NCBI GenBank assembly: GCA_020627525.1
Contig: JAHDGP010000091.1
Coordinates: forward strand, 1 to 12,731
Reading direction: 5' to 3'
DNA: 12,731 bases
Source of the DNA: Bacteroidota bacterium
GTDB taxonomy: Bacteria; Bacteroidota; Bacteroidia; Chitinophagales; UBA2359
Shown: positions 1 to 6,606 of the stretch, piece after piece
Layout of the letters: each line of letters opens with the position of its first letter
How positions within the stretch are numbered: the first letter of the stretch is position 1
The notes under the pieces: model-generated
Told to the model about the DNA's origin: nothing
The model's input: the letters and a program-made list of their open reading frames with translations, nothing else
Database searches by the model: none
Program-made: the position numbers and the translations under genes

Positions 1-92
1 GGCTTTTTCAAAAAAACTTTCAATTTCTTAACTAAACAGCATTGATTCTTGCATTCATTCATTCTCCCATTTCATTAAAGCATTGATCACAT

Positions 93-1193
93 TCACTTCT
101 CTAGCTCCGTCTTACACTTCAACGCGTACAAAGCAAAAGACGCCAGCCAGTGTTCCCCCGCATAGTCCCCATCGGTTATCTTTGTCAGTGAATAGCGCAA
201 ATGTTCCTCCGCTACTTGGAGTACTTGCTCATTCGCTTCTACACTTTGTGCAACGCTAAACAAGCACCACGCTCTCGAAAAATTCAAACCATCTAAATGA
301 ACCAACTTTCCATCACTCCTATCCAGAATCTTTCCAACCTCCAAGCTAAAAGATTGTTCTTTGATAGCAGGTAAAAAATCATTCAACCAAGATACAAATG
401 CACTCTTGTCAAGTACCCTCCGCATTATGTCCATCTCTTGCAAGCAAGGGCTCAAAAAATCGTAGCCACTCGGTTCCCACGAAATAGGACAACCTGCATC
501 GTCCATATAAAAAGTCTTAGCCCTTTCAGCAATCATATTTTTCAAAGCAGCATCATTGACCGTAACTGCATAATCGTAAGCAAAGGTCAACCCGAAAGCG
601 GTATTGGTATGCTCCCCAACCCTGATCGGATACACCAACTTAGGCAAGTATTCAACATACTTTTTTGAAATCAATTCGCACAAAGGCTCCAAATTTTTAT
701 ACCAGCGTTGCGCATCGGGATCATCCCAGGTTTTCAATTCTTCTCCTAACTTCAAAAGCCACGCCCAGCCGTAAGTACGCTCAAAACTTTCCGTGTATTT
801 ACTCATAGAAAAGTAGGCTATCTCTTGCTCAATCGCTTCCTGTGTCAAATTTTTATTCAACAAATCCCTCGCCTCTGATTGCACCGTCAATACTGGATAT
901 TTTTTCAATAAATACACTATCGACCAATGCCCATGAACGGCAGAATGCCAATCAAAACAACCATAAAAAGCAGGATGATGGACTTGAGGCATTGCCAAAT
1001 CAGATTCTTTTGCCAATACATGACCAGACTTATAAGGCAATGGATTACAAATGCAGTTCATCGGCAACTTAATCAACTCTGCTGCCTGATTTATATCAAG
1101 ATTGGTATTGCTTTTATCTAAACCCGTTTCGTCTTGTTGTCCCATTATTAAAACTGATTGAAAAAAACAAAATGCAATTAATACGTATTTCAT
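93..1193 (-). CDS. Secreted DUF2891 family protein
   Basis: The product is about 366 residues. The start is placed at the ATG at 1191-1193 because it opens a classical signal peptide (MKYVLIAFCFFQSVLIMGQQ). The frame stays open to 1307, but that extension is hydrophilic and is encoded by a duplicated leader segment, so I reject it. The mature protein shows blocks I recall from DUF2891: an aromatic/His-rich HHPAFYGCFDWHSAVHGHW (about residues 72-90), ERTYGWAWLLKL (138-149), GEHTNTAFGL (193-202) and HLDGLNFSRAWC (299-310). The recurring Trp, His and Glu in a helical protein suggest an alpha/alpha-toroid fold as in some glycan-active enzymes, but that is inference and no activity is established. 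Export points to a periplasmic or surface location. It lies downstream of the Omp85-like gene on the same strand across a 168-bp gap. Confidence 0.85.
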   Translation of the reverse strand: MKYVLIAFCFFQSVLIMGQQDETGLDKSNTNLDINQAAELIKLPMNCICNPLPYKSGHVLAKESDLAMPQVHHPAFYGCFDWHSAVHGHWSIVYLLKKYPVLTVQSEARDLLNKNLTQEAIEQEIAYFSMSKYTESFERTYGWAWLLKLGEELKTWDDPDAQRWYKNLEPLCELISKKYVEYLPKLVYPIRVGEHTNTAFGLTFAYDYAVTVNDAALKNMIAERAKTFYMDDAGCPISWEPSGYDFLSPCLQEMDIMRRVLDKSAFVSWLNDFLPAIKEQSFSLEVGKILDRSDGKLVHLDGLNFSRAWCLFSVAQSVEANEQVLQVAEEHLRYSLTKITDGDYAGEHWLASFALYALKCKTELEK

Positions 1194-1230
1194 AATTTTA
1201 AATTTAAACAATTTTACCAAGCTATCTAAT

Positions 1231-1263
1231 TTTCTGGCAAGATTATTGGAAGTCATCACTTCA
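1231..1263. repeat. 33-bp direct repeat, copy 1 (DUF2891 leader)
   Basis: This stretch (from tttctggcaagatt to agtcatcacttca) recurs exactly at 1298-1330, an offset of 67 bp. The sequence that follows, gtccagttatttt at 1264-1276, also recurs with one change at 1343-1355, displaced by an extra 12 bases. It lies just upstream of the chosen DUF2891 start on the minus strand, so it is probably untranslated leader or promoter DNA. Confidence 0.95.
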
Positions 1264-1297
1264 GTCCAGTTATTTTGGAATAATCGTTCAAAAAAAA

Positions 1298-1330
1298 TTT
1301 CTGGCAAGATTATTGGAAGTCATCACTTCA
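1298..1330. repeat. 33-bp direct repeat, copy 2
   Basis: Exact second copy of 1231-1263. It lies between the Omp85-like stop (1362) and the DUF2891 start (1193). Together with the partially conserved flank it looks like a local tandem duplication of about 67 bp followed by a 12-bp indel, not a mobile element: there are no terminal inverted repeats and no coding content. Confidence 0.95.
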
Positions 1331-1361
1331 CTACAATTAACAGTCCAATTATTTTTTAGTT

Positions 1362-2894
1362 TCAAGTCTTCACCCAAAAATCCCATAACAAACCTAAATG
1401 CACAAAAAAGCCGCGTTCCTTTTTTCGATTGATTGTATACTCAATGCTCATTGGAATGTTTTCCCAAAAAATAAAATCAAGGGCAATACCGCTGCCAAAT
1501 AACCATTCATTGTTCAAAGGATTTGTTTCCGCAAAAAAACGATCTTTGACATTTGCCGATTCGGCAAATGCTCTAAAATAGACATCCACCGAAACTTGCC
1601 CCTCATTATTGTCTCCTCGCCTCAATGGATTTTGAAAAGACCAGTCTATTATTTGATAGCGCAAATTGGTCCGCAAAAACAAATATTGTTGAGTTGTAAC
1701 AATGTAATATTCATAGCCTCGGATAAAACTAAAACTGAACCCAATCTGCGAATTGTTAAAATAAGGCTGCTCGCTGCCAAAGCTCTTGTATGCCTTCAAG
1801 TTTCCAGCCAAATATGTTTTTGGAGCAATTTTTTTGTAAATAGAATAATCAAAAACGGCTTGAAAAGTGTTTAAATCTTTGAAAACGCCCAAACCATATT
1901 TTCCAATACCAGCCCTTAAATAGTATCCTGTTAATGGATAGTTTTGAAAATCTCTGTAGTCTCTTTCGTAAGTATAGCTCATTGCAAAATAGCTTTGTTG
2001 CAATGCTCCATTATTAAAATAGTTTGGATTGAAATCGGCAATCGACTGATCTATTTTCATAGTGTGAAAACGCAGTTTTAAAAAGTGGTTTTCATTTATC
2101 CCCACTCGTCTTTTCAAAGCCAAATTCCCAATCCATCTCCTAGCCAAAGGGTCGCTTAAAAATGTAGAAATAGAATCAGGGTAAAAAGTCAACTTATTAG
2201 CCCGACTATCAGCAGCGATTTGCTTGTCTGTTCGGTAAATAAACTTTGCAGACAATCCAAATTTTTTCTGTTTATCTAAGTAGGGAAATTTGTAAGTCGC
2301 TTGAATTAAATTTCGATAGCCAAACATCAAATAGCCCTCAAAAGATTCTCCCACACCTCGCAAGTTGTAGACATTCAAAAATCCACCATAAGTCAATCTT
2401 TTTAAATCTGCATTCTGTTCATTGATCCAAACATTGTAATTTTGTGAGGCTACTTCGATTTGGGGAATCGGAAAAATACGCCAACGCTCTTCCAACAATA
2501 TTTTTACATTGCAATGCGTATTTTCACAACCAATGGTATCAATCGAAACTTGATTGTATAGATTGGTATTGATAAGACTGTTTCGACTTTTCTCGAAGCT
2601 ATTCTGTAAATTTTTTAAAAGAATGGTATCACCCGATTTAAAATCAAGCTCACGAAGTAGGTAGTGTAATTTTGTTTGCTTATTGCCTTCCGCAAAAATA
2701 TGGTCGATGACAATTGACACATTGTTATCATCAGAATTGTTTTGTGCAATGACTTGATTGATATTGAAAAAAAATCCAATCAAAAAAAACAACACCAACT
2801 TACTGCCTAAATAATTTTTTATTTGAACATAGTAAAATTTACACGTTGAGGTAGTGTAAAAAAGATTCATACCTGTCTTGAAGAAACTCTTCAT
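1362..2894 (-). CDS. Omp85/BamA-like outer-membrane beta-barrel protein with POTRA domain
   Basis: The product is 510 residues. A hydrophobic segment ending in VIAQ (about 30-51) looks like a signal peptide. A single POTRA-like domain follows (about 61-137: IDHIFAEGNKQTKLHYLLRE, then the NLYNQVSI strand and VKILLEERWRI). The rest, about 160-510, alternates aromatic and polar beta strands as a 16-strand barrel would, and carries FIRGYE (390-395), matching the conserved (V/I)RGY/F motif of Omp85 loop 6. With one POTRA it is shorter than true BamA (five), so it is more likely a specialised Omp85/FhaC-type transporter or a lineage paralogue; substrate unknown. The start is uncertain. The first ATG (2892-2894) overlaps the CBS gene by 56 bp; an in-frame ATG at 2868-2870 cuts the overlap to 32 bp. 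Either way translation is probably coupled. Confidence 0.87.
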   Translation of the reverse strand: MKSFFKTGMNLFYTTSTCKFYYVQIKNYLGSKLVLFFLIGFFFNINQVIAQNNSDDNNVSIVIDHIFAEGNKQTKLHYLLRELDFKSGDTILLKNLQNSFEKSRNSLINTNLYNQVSIDTIGCENTHCNVKILLEERWRIFPIPQIEVASQNYNVWINEQNADLKRLTYGGFLNVYNLRGVGESFEGYLMFGYRNLIQATYKFPYLDKQKKFGLSAKFIYRTDKQIAADSRANKLTFYPDSISTFLSDPLARRWIGNLALKRRVGINENHFLKLRFHTMKIDQSIADFNPNYFNNGALQQSYFAMSYTYERDYRDFQNYPLTGYYLRAGIGKYGLGVFKDLNTFQAVFDYSIYKKIAPKTYLAGNLKAYKSFGSEQPYFNNSQIGFSFSFIRGYEYYIVTTQQYLFLRTNLRYQIIDWSFQNPLRRGDNNEGQVSVDVYFRAFAESANVKDRFFAETNPLNNEWLFGSGIALDFIFWENIPMSIEYTINRKKERGFFVHLGLLWDFWVKT

Positions 2895-3507
2895 TGCCTT
2901 TTTCTTGATAAGATGCTAAAACCACATAGTCATATCTTTCAAAAGTAGCAATAATAGTTGCAAGTTCAATCTTGTTTAACTTTAAAGTAAGCGACAACTT
3001 TTTCGTTCCTGGCTGTACCTCCACATATGAAGCCAAAATTTTAGCTCCTTCCGATTCCACAATTTGTGCCACTTCTAACAATGAATAATCAATGGTATTC
3101 ATTTCCAACACCAAAATTCCCCCTGGATCTTTAAAAGCATTTAGTTTGATCAGACTTTCAATAACTTCTTCATGACGCACTACTCCAATGTACTTATCAT
3201 TTTCATCAACAACAGGTAAAACCCTCGTTTGTTGTTCACTCATTTTTTTAACAATATCAAACAAATGCTCCCCTTCACGCAAAGTATTTATATCAACATC
3301 CAATTCTAAAGTAGCTATTTCATCATCTCTAAAATTCATATCCATAAGTGTTAATTCTGATATCATTCCAAGGTACAAATTATCTAATTCCCTAACAACT
3401 GGCAATTTATCAATACCAAATTCCATCATTCTATTTCTGGCACTATTTCCAGTATTAGATTGATAAACAGGTATTATGTCTTGACAAAGCAAACTCTTTG
3501 CTATCAT
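2839..3507 (-). CDS. CBS-domain protein with C-terminal ACT-like domain (AcuB-like)
   Basis: The product is 222 residues with two CBS motifs: one at about 10-57 (IIPVYQSNTG, LPVVRELDNLYLGMIS) and one at about 75-125 (LFDIVKKMSEQQTRVLPVVDENDKYIGVV). Residues about 130-200 (ILVLEMNTIDYSLLEVAQIV, LSLTLKLN) have the alternating strand/helix pattern of an ACT-like domain. CBS pairs typically bind adenine nucleotides and regulate a partner; the ligand here cannot be told from sequence. No signal peptide is visible, so it is cytoplasmic. The start is the only good ATG, just downstream of AT-rich leader. Its 3' end overlaps the Omp85-like gene. From memory, Bacteroidota often place a CBS protein beside an alpha/beta hydrolase and NAD kinase; here no NAD kinase is present and Omp85 follows directly. 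Confidence 0.88.
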   Translation of the reverse strand: MIAKSLLCQDIIPVYQSNTGNSARNRMMEFGIDKLPVVRELDNLYLGMISELTLMDMNFRDDEIATLELDVDINTLREGEHLFDIVKKMSEQQTRVLPVVDENDKYIGVVRHEEVIESLIKLNAFKDPGGILVLEMNTIDYSLLEVAQIVESEGAKILASYVEVQPGTKKLSLTLKLNKIELATIIATFERYDYVVLASYQEKGNEEFLQDRYESFLHYLNV

Positions 3508-3595
3508 AGTTGATGGCTTTAATTATTAGTATGACAATTTGTTTTATAGGAAGTTGAATTTATAGGGGAAAAAATTCAATATCAGTTTCTCCTGA

Positions 3596-3626
3596 CAAAT
3601 TATTTAAATTAAATGAGAAATGCAAA
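3596..3626 (-). promoter_or_regulatory. Candidate Bacteroidota-type promoter for the CBS/Omp85 genes
   Basis: On the minus strand, TTTG (plus-strand 3623-3626) is followed after 20 bases by TAATTTG (plus-strand 3596-3602). This resembles the Bacteroidota -33 TTG / -7 TAnnTTTG arrangement with one base missing in the -7 box. It would give a leader of roughly 80 bases before the CBS start. Such matches arise often in AT-rich DNA. Confidence 0.3.
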
Positions 3627-3718
3627 TAATATAAATTCAATTTCCAATATTCTAAACAATAATGATTGTTATACAAATTATGTCATTAAAAAGTAGGAGT
3701 TGTTTTTGTTTTATTTTT

Positions 3719-3831
3719 TGGGCGCCCCTCCTCCTATCGTCGTCGGGTCGGGCTGTTCAGGGGTCCGCTTCGCTTTGGTGCTGCGCACAGCTTCCTTCGT
3801 CAGTTTCCTTACCATCCCTCACGCATTCCCT
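3719..3831. repeat. GC-rich intergenic element, probable dispersed repeat
   Basis: About 69% of the 70 bases from 3721 to 3790 are G or C by hand count, inside DNA that is otherwise about one third GC. It begins at a perfect 8-bp palindrome GGGCGCCC (3720-3727), contains cgtcgggtcgggctgttc, then the small inverted repeat GCTG-cgca-CAGC at about 3780-3791, and ends in a C/T-rich tail (catccctcacgcattcccta). From memory this resembles GC-rich intergenic repeats seen many times per genome in Saprospiraceae and related Bacteroidota. No coding content is apparent. Function, strand and copy number cannot be judged from this window. Confidence 0.55.
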
Positions 3832-3985
3832 AACTTAATACTTAGTACCAATTTCAATAAAGAATGATGTATAAGTTCTCAAGCAATGGCAATTCTGCAA
3901 TCAAACTTTTTTCAATCTTCTTAAAAACTCAAAGCATTTTTAGGATACCCATTTATTATATAAATACAATTAAAATATTTTTTGT

Positions 3986-4741
3986 TCAATTTTTCTCCAA
4001 AAATTGCTCTAAAATTATGTTAAACTTTTTGGGTTTTTCCATCATCGGAGCATGTCCACATTTATTTATAAAGTGTAACTCAGAGTTAGGCAACAATTTA
4101 TGAAAATCTTCTGCAACAAATGGAGGTGTAATGGTATCTTCTTTTCCCCATATCAATAAGGTCGGTGTCTCGATGCTTGGTAACTCTTTAGACATGTTGT
4201 GTTTTATAGCCGAGCGTGCCATATGAATAATGTGAATCAGTTTATCTCTGTTATTTACTATTTCATAGACCTCATCAACCAATGCCTTGCTAGCAACTGA
4301 AGGATCAAAGAAAGTAGCTTCCGTTTTGGTTTTCACAAACTCATAATCTTCCCGTTTTGGAAAAGTACCACCAAAGGCATTTTCAAATAAGCCTGAGCTA
4401 CCAGTAAGCACCATTGCTTTTACGTCATCAGGATTGTTCAAAACGTACAAAATTGCAACGTGTCCTCCAAGTGAGTTTCCAACTAGTGTTACATTTTGTA
4501 AATTTTTAAAAGAAACAAACTCTTTCACAAACTTTGACAACTCTGCAACACTGCTCTCTTCTCTACTATTATCGTAAATGGGTAGCATTGGAATGATGAC
4601 CCTGTGAGTTTTAGAAAAAGTATCTATTAAATCTTCAAAGTTACTGAGGGCTCCAAATAATCCGTGCAAAAGCAAAAGTACTTCACCTTCGCCTTTCTCA
4701 ACATATTTAAAAGACGCTTCTTCCTTAATCGTAAAATCCAT
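3986..4741 (-). CDS. Alpha/beta hydrolase
   Basis: The product is 251 residues, a normal length for a minimal alpha/beta hydrolase. The catalytic triad can be placed: nucleophile Ser90 in the elbow VGNSLGG (87-93), Asp202 in LLIWGKEDTITP (195-206) and His230 in NKCGHAPMMEKP (226-237). The oxyanion-hole strand is LLLLHGLFG (22-30). A lid/cap region spans about 115-185. No signal peptide is seen, so it is cytoplasmic. The start ATG directly follows an A-rich leader and gives the expected N-terminal beta strand. The substrate is unknown; the pattern is that of broad esterase/lactonase or C-C hydrolase relatives. It lies 255 bp beyond the cvpA terminator, so it likely has its own promoter. Confidence 0.93.
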   Translation of the reverse strand: MDFTIKEEASFKYVEKGEGEVLLLLHGLFGALSNFEDLIDTFSKTHRVIIPMLPIYDNSREESSVAELSKFVKEFVSFKNLQNVTLVGNSLGGHVAILYVLNNPDDVKAMVLTGSSGLFENAFGGTFPKREDYEFVKTKTEATFFDPSVASKALVDEVYEIVNNRDKLIHIIHMARSAIKHNMSKELPSIETPTLLIWGKEDTITPPFVAEDFHKLLPNSELHFINKCGHAPMMEKPKKFNIILEQFLEKN

Positions 4742-4843
4742 TTAGTGTGTTTTTCATAATGTAATGTAAACATATCCGTATTTTGGTAAATCATTTTTTC
4801 ATTCTACAAACCAAAAATTCATTCTCCAAAATATAAGTACTCT

Positions 4844-4903
4844 GACAAACAAAAATACTTGAGTAAAAGTAATCAACTATTTAATTACTTATACTCAAGT
4901 ATT
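4844..4903 (-). terminator. Rho-independent terminator of the yqeY-cvpA operon
   Basis: The 20-base arms at 4854-4873 and 4884-4903 are inverted repeats matching at 19 of 20 positions (AATACTTGAGTA is the outer part) around a 10-base loop. On the minus strand the stem is followed directly by TTTTTGTTTG, the expected T-tract. It sits 93 bp past the cvpA stop and 112 bp before the hydrolase start, so it separates these transcripts. The stem is AT-rich but long. Confidence 0.8.
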
Positions 4904-4996
4904 CATATTATAACATGAAATGATAAAATTCTAAATTCATTAATACCACATCCTGCAGTCATTTAAAGGAAATGGTATCTAAGGTTTGTCTAAAGA

Positions 4997-5548
4997 CTAT
5001 GGACAACAACCGCCTCTCAATTGTCTGGCAAGATCTGCAAACAGGTTTTGGAAAGAATCCAATACATTGCCAAAAGCAGGAATCAAATAAGCCAAACGGC
5101 ATTTTACTACTGGATAAATATCCACTATATATGGATAGACAGAAGAAGAAGCCAACATTCGAGGAGACATAACGCCTGATTGCTCACCAAAAGCGATTAT
5201 AGCACTGAATAAAAAGCTCAGTACAAACATCCACAAAAGCACTCCAAGTCCACGACTCAAGTAGGTCTGATCTTTTATTGGATTAAAATTATTCATTATA
5301 CTGGTCACAGCCGTCATTAATCCCATTACCAAAATATACATCAATATAAAGGCAAAAAGAGGCAGATAGGCCGTTTCAACATTTGTATTGGTATACAAAT
5401 AATCCATCATTAAATAACTTGATTTCATAGCCAAAAAGACTCCCAAAATATACCTAAGTACTTTGAAAATCCCATTGAAAAATCCACCTACAAATCCTTG
5501 ATAGATTCCATATACAACAGATATAATAAAAGCGATATCCAATAACAT
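4997..5548 (-). CDS. CvpA family inner-membrane protein
   Basis: The product is 183 residues. Hydrophobic segments lie at about 3-18, 27-46, 61-83 and 101-122, the four-helix layout of the CvpA (colicin V production) family. The N-terminal LLDIAFIISVVYGIYQGFVGGFF has the typical D-x(n)-G-x-x-x-G pattern, and LSRGLGVLLW (98-107) matches the family's R-x-L-G motif at the start of the last helix. SVYPYI (136-141) follows in the soluble tail. The protein ends in a short Cys-rich GGCCP. Family members are needed for colicin V export in E. coli and have envelope-related phenotypes elsewhere; the molecular role is not settled. It starts 11 bp after the yqeY stop, so the two are surely co-transcribed. 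The start ATG gives the canonical family N-terminus. Confidence 0.88.
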   Translation of the reverse strand: MLLDIAFIISVVYGIYQGFVGGFFNGIFKVLRYILGVFLAMKSSYLMMDYLYTNTNVETAYLPLFAFILMYILVMGLMTAVTSIMNNFNPIKDQTYLSRGLGVLLWMFVLSFLFSAIIAFGEQSGVMSPRMLASSSVYPYIVDIYPVVKCRLAYLIPAFGNVLDSFQNLFADLARQLRGGCCP

Positions 5549-5559
5549 ATCAAAGGGGT

Positions 5560-6012
5560 TTAACTACTTAACAATTCACGTGCGACTGATGAAATCAATT
5601 TACCATCAGCTTTTCCTTGCAATTCTTTCATCGCTACTCCCATTACTTTTCCGATATCAGCAGGACCATTTGCTCCAACTGTTTCGATAATAGAAGCCAC
5701 TTTATCTTTTACTGCATCTTCCGATAATTGTTCCGGAAGAAATTGTTTAATTACATTTAATTCCTCTTCCTCAGTTTGAGCTAGGTCATCTCTGCTTTGC
5801 TCTTTAAAGGTATCAATGGAATCACGTCTCTGTTTTGCCATTTTGGTCAAAATCTTCAATTCCACCTCTTCTGATATTTCACCAGAAAAACCTTCACTGG
5901 TTTTTTCCTTTAATAATTCAGCTTTAATGGCTCTCAAAGTTCTCAAAGATGCTTGATCTTTGCTTCTCATAGCCTCTTTCAGCTTACCCATTATTTGTTT
6001 TTCTAAACTCAT
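5560..6012 (-). CDS. GatB/YqeY domain-containing protein
   Basis: The product is 150 residues, the usual length of the stand-alone YqeY family. Characteristic stretches are LRTLRAIKAELLKEK (23-37), LTKMAKQRRDSIDTFK (55-70), IKQFLPEQL (88-96), and DIGKVMGVAMKELQGKADGKLIS (119-141). The domain resembles the tRNA-binding tail of the GatB subunit of Glu-tRNA(Gln) amidotransferase. The stand-alone protein is thought to act on tRNA or translation, without a firmly assigned reaction. No signal peptide, so cytoplasmic. It is the first gene of the operon with cvpA. The ATG start follows an AT-rich leader, and no other start fits the family N-terminus (MSLEKQI). Confidence 0.93.
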   Translation of the reverse strand: MSLEKQIMGKLKEAMRSKDQASLRTLRAIKAELLKEKTSEGFSGEISEEVELKILTKMAKQRRDSIDTFKEQSRDDLAQTEEEELNVIKQFLPEQLSEDAVKDKVASIIETVGANGPADIGKVMGVAMKELQGKADGKLISSVARELLSS

Positions 6013-6072
6013 AGCTTATTTAAATTATAATAGAAAGTACAATTTAATTGTATGGCGCCTTCCTATTTTTTA

Positions 6073-6101
6073 TAAATATAGACAAAAGTCGTACCAAACA
6101 A
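6073..6101 (-). promoter_or_regulatory. Candidate promoter for yqeY-cvpA
   Basis: On the minus strand TTG (plus-strand 6099-6101) precedes TATATTTA (plus-strand 6073-6080) by 18 bases. This fits the Bacteroidota -33 TTG / -7 TAnnTTTG layout with one mismatch in the -7 box. Initiation near 6066 would leave a leader of about 54 bases. Confidence 0.35.
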
Positions 6102-6163
6102 TTAATCTAGATGTCATAAAAGAAGACAAAACCAATACAAATTAGACACATTTTAAGAGATAC

Positions 6164-6186
6164 TTTTGATAAAACATTCATCAAAA
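6164..6186. repeat. Inverted repeat TTTTGAT-N9-ATCAAAA
   Basis: Perfect 7-bp arms at 6164-6170 and 6180-6186. The same heptamers recur in the region: TTTTGAT at 6378-6384 and 6482-6488, ATCAAAA at 6463-6469. The spacing suits either a dimeric operator or a small hairpin. Confidence 0.6.
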
Positions 6187-6380
6187 CCTCAATATCTAAT
6201 GTTTTTAGAAGGGTCTATAATTAAGTACTCGAATAAGCATAATCAAGCACTTAAATCTTTCCATCTCTTTGAAATTTCTATCTTGTTACTAAAAAATAGC
6301 GTGTATAAATAACTCATAATAAAATAAATCAATCAATTTATGGTTGATTAACGTAGGATTATAATACACAATCTTAATTT

Positions 6381-6400
6381 TGATAAAATGTAATTTATCA
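6381..6400. repeat. Inverted repeat TGATAAA-N6-TTTATCA
   Basis: Perfect 7-bp arms with a 6-base spacer. It lies about 207 bp before the glmS start and just before one arm of the longer-range 6412/6503 inverted repeat. It could be an operator or a weak hairpin; it has no T-tract following it on the plus strand. Confidence 0.6.
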
Positions 6401-6411
6401 CCATATTAGTG

Positions 6412-6512
6412 AGTGATAAGATCAAATTAACATGCAGAAATATTTTTTACAAAATTCTAATTATCAAAACTTTGAATTATATTTTGATGGTTTTTAAATT
6501 GGTCTTATCACT
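6412..6512. repeat. Long-range inverted repeat AGTGATAAGA / TCTTATCACT
   Basis: Exact 10-bp arms at 6412-6421 and 6503-6512, separated by 81 bases. The interval includes a second imperfect inverted repeat (6450-6487, caaaattct...atattttg). It could be paired operator sites allowing looping or a leader RNA fold upstream of glmS; sequence alone does not decide. Confidence 0.55.
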
Positions 6513-6606
6513 TAATAAAAGTTACAATGATCAAATTTCTATGTAAAAGTAATCAATTCAATTGGTAAAAGAATAGTTCAATTATAAAGGAAAAAACAAT
6601 TTACAT

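Larger units (their letters stand above)
3508..3985. other. 478-bp intergenic region between CBS and alpha/beta hydrolase genes
   Basis: No coding frame here has recognisable content. The right part (about 3840-3985) and the left part (3508-3718) are very AT-rich. A sharply bounded GC-rich element occupies about 3719-3831. A candidate promoter for the CBS gene lies at 3596-3626. I see no stem-loop with a T-run that would clearly end the hydrolase transcript. Confidence 0.8.
6013..6606. promoter_or_regulatory. 594-bp AT-rich divergent intergenic region (yqeY / glmS)
   Basis: No coding frame here is convincing. The region must hold both divergent promoters. It contains many TTTTGAT/ATCAAAA and GATAAG/CTTATC sites, several paired as inverted repeats (6164-6186, 6381-6400, 6412-6421 with 6503-6512). 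I see no resemblance to the glmS ribozyme and no clear TAnnTTTG box on the glmS side. An aaagga tract lies about 20 bases before the glmS ATG, too far for a good ribosome binding site. Confidence 0.7.

Noticed and set aside
1194..1307. N-terminal extension of the DUF2891 protein
   Set aside because: It is encoded by the duplicated leader, is hydrophilic, and would bury the signal peptide at internal position 39.
1231..1330. Insertion-sequence footprint or attachment site
   Set aside because: The direct repeats are 33 bp long with only 34 bp between them, no terminal inverted repeats and no coding relic. A local tandem duplication explains them better.
3864..4103. Small plus-strand open frame over the 3' end of the hydrolase
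   Set aside because: It overlaps the catalytic-His region of a well-supported gene on the other strand and has a low-complexity composition from AT-rich DNA.
4972..5172. Small plus-strand open frame over the cvpA 3' end
   Set aside because: It lies opposite a clear CvpA gene and has no recognisable motif.
6013..6606. glmS ribozyme/riboswitch
   Set aside because: The leader is AT-rich and I see neither the GC-containing ribozyme core nor the conserved cleavage-site context. That ribozyme is known mainly from Firmicutes.
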